A stretch of DNA of 64,000 nucleotides, taken from NCBI GenBank assembly GCA_963698495.1, contig CAVORB010000020.1, positions 62,001-126,000 on the forward strand. The letters are read 5' to 3'. The notes below the pieces were generated by a model. That model made no database searches. It saw only the letters and a program-made list of their open reading frames with translations, and was not told the origin of the DNA. The position numbers and the translations under genes were made by a program. This DNA comes from CAVORB01 sp963698495. Lineage in GTDB: Bacteria > Pseudomonadota > Gammaproteobacteria > Chromatiales > Chromatiaceae. Shown here piece by piece: positions 26,125 to 36,201 of this stretch (positions are counted from its first letter, which is position 1; every line of letters starts with the position of its first letter).

Positions 26125-28916
26125 ATGGCCTGGACCTTCCCACGCCTGTCTCGCCGTGCGTTTCTGAAAACCACCGGCTACGGCACCGCCTCCCTCGGTC
26201 TTCTCTACTCCAGCAGGCGGCATGATCGGCAAGGCCGTCGCCAAGGACGAGGAGCGCGAGGACGTCTCTTACAGCATCTGCAACTTCTGCTCGTCGCTGT
26301 GCAACCTGCGGGTCACCACCCGCACCAAGGACGGCGAGAAGCGCATCGTCAAGCTCGACGGCAACCCCAACTCGACGCTGAACCGCGGCAAGATCTGCGC
26401 CCGCGGCCAGGCGGGGCTGCGCCAGACCTACGATACCGACCGCATCAAGACGCCCCTGATCCGGGTGGAGGGCACGCAAGCGCGGCGAGTACGCCTTCCG
26501 CTCCGCCACCTGGGAGGAGGCCTAGGACTACATCGCCCGAAAGAGCAAGGCGGCCAAGATCAAGCCCTGGGAATGGACCATGGTGGGCGGCTGGACCTCC
26601 TGCGTCTTCTACATGAACTGGGCGGTGCCCTTCGCCATGGCCAACGAGGTGCCCAACATCGTCGCCTCGCCCATGCAGCACTGCGTGACCACCGGCCACC
26701 TGGGCACCGACATGGTCACCGGCAATTTCAACATCCACGACGAGATCCTGCCGGACTTCGACAACGCCAAGTACATCCTGTTCGTGGCCAACAACGCCTC
26801 CATCGGCGCGGTGTCCACCTGCCGCATGGTGCGCTTCGCCCAGGGCCGCAAGAACGGCGCCAAGGTGGTGGCGCTCGACCCGCGCTGCTCCGAGACCGCC
26901 GCCAAGGCGGACGAATGGATGCAGATCCGCCCGGGCACCGACCTGGCCTTCATGCTCGCCATGATGAAGATCATGATGGACGAGGGCCTCTACGACGCCC
27001 AGTTCCTCAAGCGCCATACCAACATGCCCTTCCTGGTCCACAAGGACGACCAGGGCGAGTGGCAGCCGGTCACCGATCCCGAAGGCCGGCCGCTGGTGGT
27101 CGATGGAAGGCACCACCGAGGTTCACGTGCTGGAGAAATTCACCAACGACAACCTGCAACGGCATCGTGGCCGGGCGCGCCTTCTGCCCGGACTCAAGCG
27201 TGCCCGAGCCTCTCGAGGTCGAGGGCCGAGCGGTGCAAGACCGTGTTCGAGGCCCAGCTCGAGGAGCTCGCCGACGTACACGCCGGAGTGGGCGGCGGAG
27301 ATCACCGGCGTGCCCGCCGAGACCATCGCCCGCATCTCCCGCGAGTTCGGCACCATCCGCCCGGCCATCGTGGATCCGGGCTGGCACGGGGCCCGCTACG
27401 GCAACGTCATGATGCTGCGCCGCGTGCAGGCCATGGTGCAGGCGCTGACCGGCGGCATCGACACGGAAGGCGGCTGGATGAACTGCGCGGCGAGCTGCAT
27501 CACAAGGCCGCGCACATGTACAAGGCCGTACGACGAAGGGCACGAGATCGGCGCGCCCACTGGCCAACCTGGCCGGCATGCACTTCGCCAAGATGGTGAT
27601 CAACGCGGTCTCCAAGGGCGAGAACTTCTCCCACGGCAGGCCGGCTGGACCTGGGCCTACAGCGCCCAGGAGAAGGAGGCCGGCCAGCTTCAACGTGGCG
27701 CTGCCGGTGATGACCGACGCGGGGATGCGGGAGTCGGTGGAGGGCAAGGTCCAGATTCGAAGGGCGAGCCCTACCTCACCCGCGCCTTCATCATCAACGC
27801 CGCGAACCCGGTGCGCCACTACTACCCGGACACCTACTGGAAGGAGATCCTGAGCCACGACAACGTGGACCTGGTGGTCATGGTGGAGGTGCTGCCGTCG
27901 GACACGGCGCCTTACGCCGACGTGATCCTGCCCAACACCACCTACCTGGAGCGCGACGAGCCCACGCTCTACGGCAATGGCGTCAACCAGGACCTGGCGC
28001 TGACCACCCGCTATGCCGCGATCGACTCCGCTGTACGACACCGAGGAGACGGCGGACATCCTGCTCAAGATGACGGAGATCATCAGCGGCAACACCGACA
28101 AGTTCCTGGAATGGGTCGAGAAGCTCACCGGGCTCAAGGCCGAGCCGGTCAAGGCGGCTTATGCGGAGACCCGAAAGACCCACGAAAAGGGGTCCTTCGC
28201 CGCCGCCTGCCGCGGGGTCTCCTTCGCCCAGACGGCCGAGCGCCTGGGGACCACGCCGGAGCATATCGACCAGGTCCTGCGCGAGAAGGGCGTCTATCAC
28301 GAAGAGGACAAGCAGCGACATCCTCGAGCACCATGCCATGCCGCGCAAGATGCCGGTGCCGACCGACAGCGGGCGGGTGGAGTTCTTCAGCGGCCTGATG
28401 CGATCGCTGCGCGACAGCGGCCACACGGAGCCCAACTTCAGCGTGCTGGCGACCTGGATCGCCCCCGAATACCGGGAGGGCAAGGCCGTACGACCGAGCC
28501 CTTGGCGGAGGACGAGTTCTACTTCACCTACGGCAAGACGCCCACCGTCTCCCACGGCTCCACCAACAGCAACAATCCGGTGCTGGCGGCCATCAACCAG
28601 TTCAAGGACGACATCTACAAGGGGGTTTGGATCCACCCGGACCGGGCCGGCAGCTGGGCATCGGCCAAGGCGACCGGATCCGACGCTGACCAACATCAAA
28701 TCCGGCCAGGCGACGCACCGGCCGCGCCTACGTCACGCGACTGGTGCAGCGCGGACACCCTGTTCATCTACTCCTCCTTCGGGGTGGAGAACAAGGCGCT
28801 GTCCCGCACCCAGGGCGACGGCACCGCCACCAACAAGCTGATCCCCTATCAGGTCGAGCCCGTGGTGGCCGGATTCACGTTCCCAGGAATTCACCATCAA
28901 GGTGGCCCGCGCCTAA
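26125..28916 (+). CDS. Tat-exported molybdopterin oxidoreductase catalytic subunit (PSR/TTR-like), frameshifted
   Basis: Starts with a twin-arginine signal (RLSRRAFLKTTGYG) after GGAGG. The mature part has the 4Fe-4S motif CNFCSSLC with the fourth Cys in GKICARG, typical of the DMSO-reductase superfamily. VPNIVASPMQHCVTTG places a Cys (codon 26682) where Cys-ligated enzymes carry the molybdenum ligand; this argues for a polysulfide/tetrathionate/arsenate-like enzyme, not a Ser- or Asp-ligated one. Later landmarks are YTPEWAAEITGVPAETI, INAANPVRHYYPDTYW, ADVILPNTTYLERDE, RYAAID with LYDTEETAD, and a final EFTIKVARA. These segments need about 18 frame changes and one in-frame TAG (26523), yet each is well preserved. 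It forms an operon with Fe-S and NrfD genes. Substrate undetermined. Confidence 0.85.
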
Positions 28917-28936
28917 GGTAAGAGGAGCATGAGCCC

Positions 28937-29557
28937 ATGACTAACTACGCAATGGTTATCGACCTCAACACCTGCGTCGGCTGCAACGCCTGCATGGCCG
29001 CCTGCGCGATGGAGAACCAGACCCCGGTGTGGGACAACAAGAAGTGGCGCACCTACGTACACGACAAGGAGATCGGCGTCGGGCGACGACGTGCATCGCC
29101 GTTTCTTCCCGCGCCTGTGCAATCACTGCGACAACCCGCCCTGCATGAGCGTCTGTCCCACCGGCGCGACCTACAAGAAGGCCAACGGCATCGTCATGGT
29201 GGACGAGGACCTCTGCATGGGCTGCCGCGCCTGCGCCATGGCCTGCCCCTATGACGCCCGGGTGGAGGTGACCTACTGCGGACGTCAGAGCAGGGCAAGG
29301 AGTTCTTCGGCCGCGACTACCGCCGCACCAGCCCCAGCGTGGACAAGTGCACCTTCTGCGACCACCGGGTCGAGCAGGGCCTGAAGCCCGCCTGCGTGGA
29401 GACCTGCGTGGGCTCGTCGCGCATGTTCGGCGACCTGGACGATCCCGAGGACCCGGTCGCCCAGATGGTGGCCAGCGGGGTGGCCCGGCCGCTGATGCCG
29501 CATCTCGGCACCCGGCCCAACGTCTATTACATCGACGACCTGAAGCGGAGGGGCTGA
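28937..29557 (+). CDS. 4Fe-4S electron-transfer subunit of the molybdoenzyme, frameshifted
   Basis: About 200 residues of the PsrB/DmsB type, with four ferredoxin-like clusters. CVGCNACMAACAMEN comes first, then CNHCDNPPCMSVCPTGAT, CMGCRACAMACPYDAR and CTFCDHRVEQGLKPACVETC, ending near LGTRPNVYYI. It carries electrons between the molybdenum subunit and the NrfD membrane subunit. It has no signal of its own and should be exported with the Tat-bearing partner. Two frame changes are needed: an extra base in the GGG near 29083 and another near 29287. AGAGGAG precedes the start, 20 bases past the catalytic gene. Confidence 0.88.
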
Positions 29558-29558
29558 G

Positions 29559-30525
29559 ATGGACGTCAACCATGACCTACTCGACCCAGGACCTCTGGAC
29601 CTGGTGGCTCGCCATCTACCTCTACACCGGCGGGCTCGGCGCCGCGACCCTGGCGGTCACCTTCCTCACCGACATGTACCTCAAGCCGCATCCGCAACCT
29701 GGTGCTCTGGGGCGCGGGCGCCGGCGTCGTCCTGCTGTCGCCTCGGCTCGCTCATGCTGTTCGGGCATCTGCTCGATCACTTCGCGGTGATTCACGTGCT
29801 GAACCCGCTGGCCATGTTCACCCAGCCGACCGCATGGATCGCCTGGGGCACCCAGTTCATCCTCTGGATGATGGTGTGGGGGGTGCTCTACGCCCTGCCC
29901 TACGCCTGCGTGACGCCCCTGTTCCAAAAGCTCCCGCTGGTCAGCAGCATCCTGGGCTCGGGCCACCTGGTGAAGCTCTGCGCAGCTGATCGAGCGATAC
30001 CGCAGAGGTCATCGGCTGGCTCGCGGTGGTCAACGGCGTCGGCGTCGCCGTCTACACCGGCCTGCTGCTGCAGTCCTTCCCCGCCGTGGCCCTGTGGGCG
30101 AATCCGGGCGTGCCTCTGCTGTTCACGGTGTCGGCCTTCTCCACCGCCATGGCGTTCCTGCTGTTGCTCATGTACACCTGTCATCAAGGACGCGGCGGAC
30201 GAGCACATCCGCGGTGCTCTACGAGCGCATCGACCTGGTGCTGATCTCCGCCGAGCTGGTGATCATCTTCTCCTTCTTCTTCTACCTGCAGCGTGGGTCG
30301 GAGTCCGCCATGCGCTCCTGGGAGCTGCTGTTCACCGACCTCGGCTGGCTGATCGGCTTCATCGGCTTCGGCCTCGTCGTGCCCTTCTTCCTGGAGCTCA
30401 AGGGCGTGATCAAGGGCTGGACAAGCCACGCACCGATCATTGCCGCGTCGGTCTTCGTGCTGACCGGCGGCTATCTGCTGCGGCACTACTTCATGTACGC
30501 GGGGGTTTACGCCTACCCCTGGTAG
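29559..30525 (+). CDS. NrfD/PsrC-type membrane subunit, frameshifted
   Basis: Eight or more transmembrane helices; landmarks include LWTWWLAIYLYTGGLGAATL, the first quinone-site-type helix, GSLMLFGHLLDHFAVIHVLN, LWMMVWGVLYALPY, WLAVVNGVGVAVYTGLLLQ and a final LTGGYLLRHYFMYAGVYAYPW. NrfD subunits bind (mena)quinol in the inner membrane and exchange electrons with the Fe-S subunit. The start is set at 29559, after CGGAGGGGCTGAG and directly behind the Fe-S stop; one extra base near 29571 then puts the body in the next frame, and further frame changes occur near 29695, 29745, 29985 and 30180-30215. A hairpin follows the stop. Confidence 0.85.
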
Positions 30526-31273
30526 AGGCCGAACAGAACAACGAGAGCGAGGAGGCGGCGACGAAGGAGAGGCGCGCGAGCGTCTCTCCTTCTCTGACAA
30601 CGCCTCAGGCCGGAGGCGCAGCATCGGCCCGGCATTTCCCCGCCCGGCGCGAGCCCGGCTTCCGCTCGTCAACTCTGGCTGCCCAGCGCATCGATCGGCG
30701 AAGTGCACCTGCATCGTCGCCCCCCGTCGGGTCCGCGTCCGGCTCGAAAGCGGTTCCGCGGCTCCGGTCGTCAATCGTGCCGTTCATCGACGCCCATACC
30801 AAGACCAGGCCGCGACCCTTGTCCCGGTCCGGCACCAATCCATATCTCCTGCCAATTTGACAGTTATTGCACGCCGACATAAGAGTCGGATTATTAACTG
30901 AATGATGGCGCTCATGCCCGATCACTCTTCCGCGCTAATGTCATATTGGCATGAATTCGATCACCGAATAACGCATTCCTGCCAATTTGGCATCAGAACG
31001 ATTGAGCCTAAGTGTTTGCAAAACATGCAAAATTAGTTGACCCAGGACAATGAACACCGGCGGTCCAGGGTGATGTAATGATCCCCGGCCGCCGGACTCG
31101 GGCCGGCTCCAAATAGCCCGGAAACAGAGAATCATAAATCGGGCTTTATTCACCTTGCTTTCGCAGGAACCTGCTCGCGACGGCGCGTCTTACCCCGCCA
31201 GAGAAAGCGTATCGCCCGCCAAGCCAGGTGCGCATCGCATCGACCACAGACCCACCAAAAAGAGGATCGTCAG
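30526..31273. promoter_or_regulatory. 750-base regulatory region with repeated TGCCAA palindromes
   Basis: The longest gene-free stretch inside the respiratory locus. From about 30840 it becomes clearly AT-rich. It carries TGCCAATTTGACA (30850-30862), TCATATTGGCATGA (30941-30954) and the perfect palindrome TGCCAATTTGGCA (30980-30992), plus a short hairpin CCGAC/GTCGG (30874-30889). Repeated palindromes ahead of an operon are what a dimeric regulator would bind. I cannot name the regulator; the motif is not a good FNR, NarL or sigma-54 site. No gene is supported here. Confidence 0.5.
30563..30592 (+). terminator. hairpin after the first respiratory operon
   Basis: GAAGGAGAG (30563-30571) pairs with CTCTCCTTC (30584-30592). 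It stands 38 bases after the NrfD stop. There is no U-run, so termination strength is uncertain. Confidence 0.55.
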
Positions 31274-31615
31274 ATGTTGACAAGAATGCGGGCCGTTTTC
31301 GGCAAGCGGTTCTCCCTCCGACGAAAGGCCGGCGAGCGCCAGCCCCCATCGGCGCAGGCGGTTTCTCAGGCAAGGCGGGGATTCTTCACGAAGGCCGCGG
31401 TCGGGGCGGTTTCGCTCTCCGGAACCGCCGGTCTGGCCAAGGTCGTCGTGGACTCGGTTCCCGAACCCGGATCTGCAAGCGACCTCTACCGAGAAGGACC
31501 ATCTCGCCGGCGAACAGGAGCTGACCGAGCGGGAGTATGTCCTGATGTCCTACAAGCGAAAAGGAGGACATGGTGCAGCAGCTCGTCGACAGCTACTCAC
31601 GAGAAGGGCTGAAAG
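31274..31615 (+). CDS. small twin-arginine signal protein (respiratory accessory), frameshifted
   Basis: Begins MLTRMRAVFGKRFSLRRKAG, followed by a Tat-like motif (SQARRGFFTKAAVGAVSLSG). After two frame changes near 31495 and 31558 the chain ends with KDHLAGEQELTEREYVLMSY and EDMVQQLVDSYSR. It resembles the short Tat-signal proteins found at the head of formate dehydrogenase and other molybdoenzyme operons; their role is unclear. The 3' end is uncertain because of the frame changes. It heads the second half of the locus, about 150 bases before the Tat Fe-S gene. Confidence 0.6.
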
Positions 31616-31762
31616 GCGCCGAGCGTCCTCGGATCCGGGTCCGCTGCGCGGGCGCACGACACTGGATGCGCGGCCATCGGGTTGGCGCCGTCCAATCCTG
31701 CCCCAGCCGTCGATCACCCGCTGCCAGTTTTCTCGATCGATCAATGGATCTAGGGGTCATCC

Positions 31763-32799
31763 ATGCCAAACGAAGACACCAAAGCAAAGAGGTACCACCG
31801 GCACGACCAGCCGCGACTTTCTGCGCAAGGCGGGCACCTATAGCGTGGCCTCGCTCGTCGGGGGCGAGCGATGCTGATGTCGGTCCCGAAGCAGGCCAAG
31901 GCGACGGCGAACGTCACCTGGGCCGAGGAGTTCCAGAAAAACTACCGTCTCATGACCGACGAGGAGAAGCAGGAGGCTATCGAGCGGCTGGAGAAGCGCT
32001 ACTCGGAGGAATTCGGGAAGAAGGTCACGGTCGACGGCTCGCCGGCGATCGACGGCGTCCTGTTCGGCTACGCGCTCAACATCCAGAAATGCATCGGCTG
32101 CCGGCGCTGCGTCAAGGCCTGCGTCGCCGAGAACAATCAGTCCCGCGGCGAGAAGCAGCAGATCGAATGGATTCGTGTACTGCGCATGGAAAAGGGTCAG
32201 TTCTCGGAAGAGGACAGGGACAACAACGGTTATCCGCGAGGACTACGGCGTACAGGTCGGCGGCAACTCCTACAAGCCCGCCGGCGTCGTCCTCGAGGGT
32301 CAGCATTACTACGAGGCCGGACAAGGTCCCGGAGAAGGACGCCTTCTATTTCCCGATGCAGTGCATGCAGTGCGAAAAGCCGCCCTGCGTCAAGGTCTGC
32401 CCGGTCCGCACGACCTACCGCGATCCGGACGGGATCGTCGTCATCGATTACAACTGGTGCATCGGCTGCCGCATGTGCATCGGCGCCTGCCCCTACTGGG
32501 CACGACGCTTCAACTGGGGCGAGCCGGATCTCCCGCGGAGGAGATGAATCCGCAACACCCACTACCTGGGCAACCGCCCGCGCATGAAGGGGGTGGTCGA
32601 GAAGTGCACCTTCTGCATCCAGCGCACCAGAAAGGGCCGCTGGACCGGCTGCGTCGAGGTCTGTCCGGTCGGGGCGCGAAAGCTGGGCAACCTGCTGGAC
32701 CCGGACAGCGACATCCGCAAGGTGCTGGCGACCAAGAAGGTCTTCCGTCTGCGCGCGGACCTGAATACCTATCCGAAGTTCTTCTACTTCATGGACTAA
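31763..32799 (+). CDS. Tat-exported 4Fe-4S ferredoxin-like protein (DsrO/HybA-like), frameshifted
   Basis: Starts MPNEDTKAKR; after one frame change the Tat motif TSRDFLRKAGTYSVASLVGG follows. The body has four cluster motifs: CIGCRRCVKACVAEN, CMQCEKPPCVKVCPV, CIGCRMCIGACPYWARR and CTFCIQRTRKGRWTGCVEVCPVGAR, ending NTYPKFFYFMD. A periplasmic, own-signal Fe-S protein paired with an NrfD gene matches DsrO-DsrP, HmcB-HmcC or HybA-HybB, not the PsrB type upstream. Frame changes lie near 31795, 31868, 32215-32235, 32320 and 32540. The NrfD gene begins 12 bases after its stop. Confidence 0.85.
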
Positions 32800-32811
32800 G
32801 GGGAAGCATCC

Positions 32812-34073
32812 GTGAAACGCTTTATCCAATTTGTCATCGATTTCCTGCGCGCCGGTTTCACCGGAGGCGCCCTGTTCTGGGCCTGGATGCTGTTCCTGTC
32901 CTTCTTCATCATGCTCTGGGGCTATGGCGAGTACGTGCAGATCCGTGACGGCATGATCGTCACCAACCTCAACGATCAGGTCAGTTGGGGCATGTATCTG
33001 GCCAGCTTCGTGTTCATGGTCGGCGTGGCCGCGGCGGCGGTGACCGTCGTGTTTCCCGGCCTATGTCTACAAGCACAAGGAGTTGCATCAGATCGTCGTG
33101 CTCGGCGAGATGCTGGCCATCGCCGCGGTGATCATGTGCCTGCTCTTCGTTATCGCCCACATGGGCCGACCGGACCGGCTCTGGCACATCTTTCCGGTCA
33201 TCGGGATCTACAACTGGCCCCATTCGGTGCTGACCTGGGATGTGCTGGTCCTCAGCGGTTATCTGCTGCTCAACGTCGTCGGGGGCTTCTACTACCTGTA
33301 CAAGAAATACTCCGACGAGCCGGTGAACAAGGCGTTCTATCTGCCGATCGTCTACATCGCGATCGTCTGGGCCCTGAGCATCCACACGGTCACGGCCTTC
33401 CTGATCAACACCATGCCGGCCAGGCCCATGTGGTTCCACTCGATGATGCCGATCAAGTTCATCACGACCGCCTTCGCGGCCGGTCCCTCGCTGATCATCA
33501 TCGTGTTCCTGCTGGTTCGCCGCTTCACGCCGTTGAAGATCGCGGACGAGGCCTTCCACATGCTGTCCCAGATCGTCACCTGGTGCCTCGGCATCGCGCT
33601 GTTTCTCACCATGTCGGAGATCGTCACCGAGCTCTATCCCGAGCACCGAGCATTCGATGGGGCTGCAATACCTGATGTTCGGTCATCATGGGCTCAACGC
33701 GTTGGTGCCCTTCTTCTGGACCGCCATGGCGTTGATGATCGGCTCCTTCATCTTGCTGCTGATACCCAAGGTCAGAAAGAACCTCGTGATTCTGCCCTTC
33801 ATCTGCATCGGCTACCTTCGTGGGGATCTGGATCGAGAAGGGGCTGGGCCTGATGCTCCCGGGCGTCATCCCGACTCCCGTCGGCGAGTTCGCCGAATAC
33901 ACGCCCGAGCGCGATCGAGCTCATGATCATCATCGGGGTCTGGGCGATCGGGTTCTTCGTGCTGACCGTGCTTGATAAAGGGCGCGGTCGGCGTCCTGCT
34001 CGGCGACGTTCGCTACCAGGAAAAGGTAGACGCCCGTACCCAAGGCGAGCAGGCCAGCGTGACGGCTGCTTGA
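32812..34073 (+). CDS. NrfD-family membrane subunit (DsrP/HybB-like), frameshifted
   Basis: About 420 residues with ten predicted helices, clearly larger than the upstream NrfD. Landmarks are MLFLSFFIMLWGYGEYVQI, VSWGMYLASFVFMVGVAAAA, the KELHQIVVLGEMLAIAAVIM segment, AHMGRPDRLWHIFPVIG, YNWPHSVLTWDVLVLSGYLL and MPARPMWFHSMMPIKFITTA. The length and the MGRPDRLWH/LTWDVLVL motifs resemble DsrP and HmcC. It would oxidise or reduce menaquinol and link to the periplasmic Fe-S protein and the multiheme cytochrome. The start codon is GTG at 32812 (GGGGAAGC upstream). Extra bases are inferred near 33060, 33645, 33812, 33912 and 33978. Confidence 0.85.
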
Positions 34074-34149
34074 GCGTGGCCATTGTGGACCGATCTCGGC
34101 GACGGCACCGCGCCGCGGTGACTCCAACGAATTCGGGAGACGAAAGACG

Positions 34150-35004
34150 ATGACTAGCTATCGAGTGTTCAAGGACCGGTGACGGGCCTGTGTCTACTGG
34201 CGGTGGCGTCCTATGGCCCGGTCCAAGGCGGCAACGGCCGAAGCCGGCGAAGAGTGCTTCGAGAGCCGGGAAGGACTGGACTCAGGTGCAGCAGCGAGAG
34301 ATCGAGCCCGGCGTGATCGAACGTGAAGTGCTCGCCGACCACCGGCGGCGTCCTGCTTTGGGGCGATCCCTTCGACGGGACCATCCCCATGGGCGACATG
34401 CCGGTCGAGGCGGACTACTCCCACGAGGAGGCGGTGGTGAAGCCCCGCGAGCCGCAGCTCGACCGCAACAAGCTGCTGACCATCTGCTCCATGGCCTGCC
34501 ACAACGGCGAGTACGTTCCATATCCGGAGAACAAGTTGCCTCGCCCGCTCGAAGATGCATCAGGACGTGGTTCCGGATTCCATGAACCTGAAGCATGGCA
34601 AGGGGGCGATCTGGTGCCTGGACTGCCATCATCGCGGCGGAGCGTACCAAGCTGATGGACCATTTCGGCAACGAGATCAGCTTCAACCAACCCCAGAACG
34701 ATGTGCGGCAAATGCCACGGCGACGTCTATCCGGGGCTGGCGCGATGGTATCCACGGCAAGCGCATCGGTATGTGGGCAAGCGGGCGGAAAGAAGCGCTG
34801 GTGGGTCTGCACCGAGTGCCACAATCCCCACGACGTGGAGCAAGGCGAGCGGCATTCCGGATTCGCGCAGCTTCATCCCGAGCCCGCGCCGATGCTGCCG
34901 AAGGGCATGACCAACGCCGATCACGAACGCGTCCACGGCCACGGCCAATCCCATGGCGGGGATGCGCACCAATGGACGAGCTCTGTGCAGGTCGACAAAG
35001 GAAG
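34150..35004 (+). CDS. periplasmic multiheme cytochrome c, frameshifted
   Basis: An N-terminal hydrophobic signal (GLCLLAVASYGPVQGG after a frame change) precedes a chain with four heme-type motifs: CSMACH (a CX3CH spacing, 34492), CLDCHH, CGKCHG and CTECHN, the last three standard CX2CH. Linking text includes MGDMPVEADYSHEEAVVK, KLMDHFGNEISFNQPQ, WRDGIHGKRIGMW and KGMTNADHER. It is probably the periplasmic electron carrier of the DsrO/DsrP-like pair, comparable in position to DsrJ but with four sites. The motifs lie in successively shifted frames (near 34553, 34630, 34698, 34735 and 34770), each shift of the kind one added base gives. The 3' end is approximate. Confidence 0.75.
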
Positions 35005-35731
35005 ATGCCCGGCGCGAGGAGCATTCGAGACCATCTGGGAAAACGTCAGATCAATGCGGTGTTTGCGGATGTCGCCGCCGCCTACGACACGGCAAACGAC
35101 TTCGCCAGCCTGGGGGTATTGAAGGGGCTACGCCGCCGCTTCATCGCGACCATCGATGTCGAGCCTGGCCAACGAGTCCTCGACGTCTGCGCCGGGACGA
35201 ATGTCGTCGGCATTGAGCTGCTGAAGAAGCAGCCCGGACTCAAGGTGTACGCGGTGGACCGCAGCGACGCCATGCAGAGAGTCGGCAAGGACCGGGCCTC
35301 GCGGCAGGGCTTCGAGATCAAGGGACACATCTGCGACGTGCACCGAGCTGCCGTTCCCGGACAACCACTTCGACGTCGTGACCCTGCAGTACGCCACGCG
35401 GCACCTGCGTGTCATCGACGTCTTCTCGGAGATCAATCGCGTTCTCAAGCCCGGCGGCCACTTCCACCATTTCGATATGCTGCGCCCGGCGAACAAGCTC
35501 ATCGAGAACGCCTACTGTCTCTACCTGAAGGCTTGCCTCAAGGTGATCTCCTGGGGTATCCGCTCCGGGCCCGAGGCGTTGGCCTGCCGCGACTACTTCG
35601 TAGACGCCATCCGTCTTTTTTACTCTACGGAGGAGCTTTCCCGCCTGCTCCAAGAGCTCGGTTTCGCGGATGTCATGGGTCGGCCGTTGCTCGGCGGCAC
35701 GGTTGCCATCCACAAGGCGTGCAAGGTGTAG
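35005..35731 (+). CDS. UbiE/MenG-like quinone methyltransferase, one frameshift
   Basis: About 240 residues. The SAM-binding motif I reads VLDVCAGTNVVGIELL, motif II VDRSDAMQRV, then FDVVTLQYATRHL (normally FD.VT..FGLRN), EINRVLKPGGHFHHFDMLRP (motif III) and FYSTEELSRLLQELGFADV at the C-terminus. This is the ubiquinone/menaquinone C-methyltransferase family. One added C near 35345 separates the halves; removing it gives DVHELPFPDNHFDVV. Location in a NrfD-containing respiratory locus suggests it modifies the (mena)quinone used there, possibly 8-methyl or demethylmenaquinone chemistry; this is inference. It follows the multiheme cytochrome closely. Confidence 0.8.
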
Positions 35732-35817
35732 TCGGGCTTCGGCCGGGTCGGCTGCGCCCGGAGACTGATCCGCGGGAAATCAACCTTCACCCGGCTCTAC
35801 CAGGGGGAGTACAAACA

Positions 35818-36144
35818 ATGACGACTCACAAGATACTGATCACGGCTGCCGGCATGATCGGCGCCACATGGCTGTCCGGTCCGGTGCAAGCCCTCGATGC
35901 AGCGAGCCTCTATATCGAGCGGACCTGCATCGCCTGCCATGGTCCCGAAGGCCGGGTGCCTGCCATGGACGAGTATCCCAAGCTTGCGGGACAGGGAACG
36001 GACTACCTGTTGGCCCAAATGAAGGACATCAGGAGCGGCGTGCGCAGCAATGCGCACTCGGTGGCGATGAAGAACGTGATGCACCTGTCCAGCGACGAGG
36101 AGTTGGCCGCAATCGCGGCATGGCTCGCAGCTCTGCCCGAATAG
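35818..36144 (+). CDS. monoheme class I cytochrome c
   Basis: 108 residues with a signal peptide (cleavage near VQALDA) and one heme motif CIACHGPEGR. It also has YPKLAGQGTDYLLAQMKDIR; VAMKNVMHLSS supplies a candidate Met axial ligand. Size and motifs match the cytochrome c553/c4-half type of soluble periplasmic electron carriers. CAGGGGGAG lies nine bases before the ATG. It is paralogous to the cytochrome at 37199 and, unlike the genes just upstream, its frame is intact. Confidence 0.92.
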   Translation: MTTHKILITAAGMIGATWLSGPVQALDAASLYIERTCIACHGPEGRVPAMDEYPKLAGQGTDYLLAQMKDIRSGVRSNAHSVAMKNVMHLSSDEELAAIAAWLAALPE

Positions 36145-36201
36145 GCGTTGCGCGCGGTGGTGGTCGCGGCGGGGTGGACCTTCGGGACTTTCGGCCGATG
36201 C

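Noticed and set aside
26523..26525. In-frame TAG as a recoded amino acid (pyrrolysine-like) in the molybdoenzyme
   Set aside because: The codon is at a Trp-like position (EEA-stop-DYIA), the surrounding gene is full of frame errors, and no recoding machinery is seen.
26125..28916. Naming the catalytic subunit as arsenite oxidase (ArxA), polysulfide reductase (PsrA) or tetrathionate reductase (TtrA)
   Set aside because: Motifs separate it from Ser- and Asp-ligated enzymes only. A tree is needed to choose among the Cys-ligated ones.
30940..31020. Sigma-54 promoter (TGGCA...TTGC) before the second respiratory operon
   Set aside because: TTGGCAT occurs, but the required GC element at the proper spacing is absent.
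26200..35000. Four-base insertions as the basic error unit
   Set aside because: Most sites can be explained equally well by a single added base, which is simpler and gives more natural protein sequence in several cases.
26125..35731. Programmed frameshifting as an explanation for the many frame changes
   Set aside because: Too many sites, no slippery heptamers with downstream structures, and every gene of the locus is affected alike.
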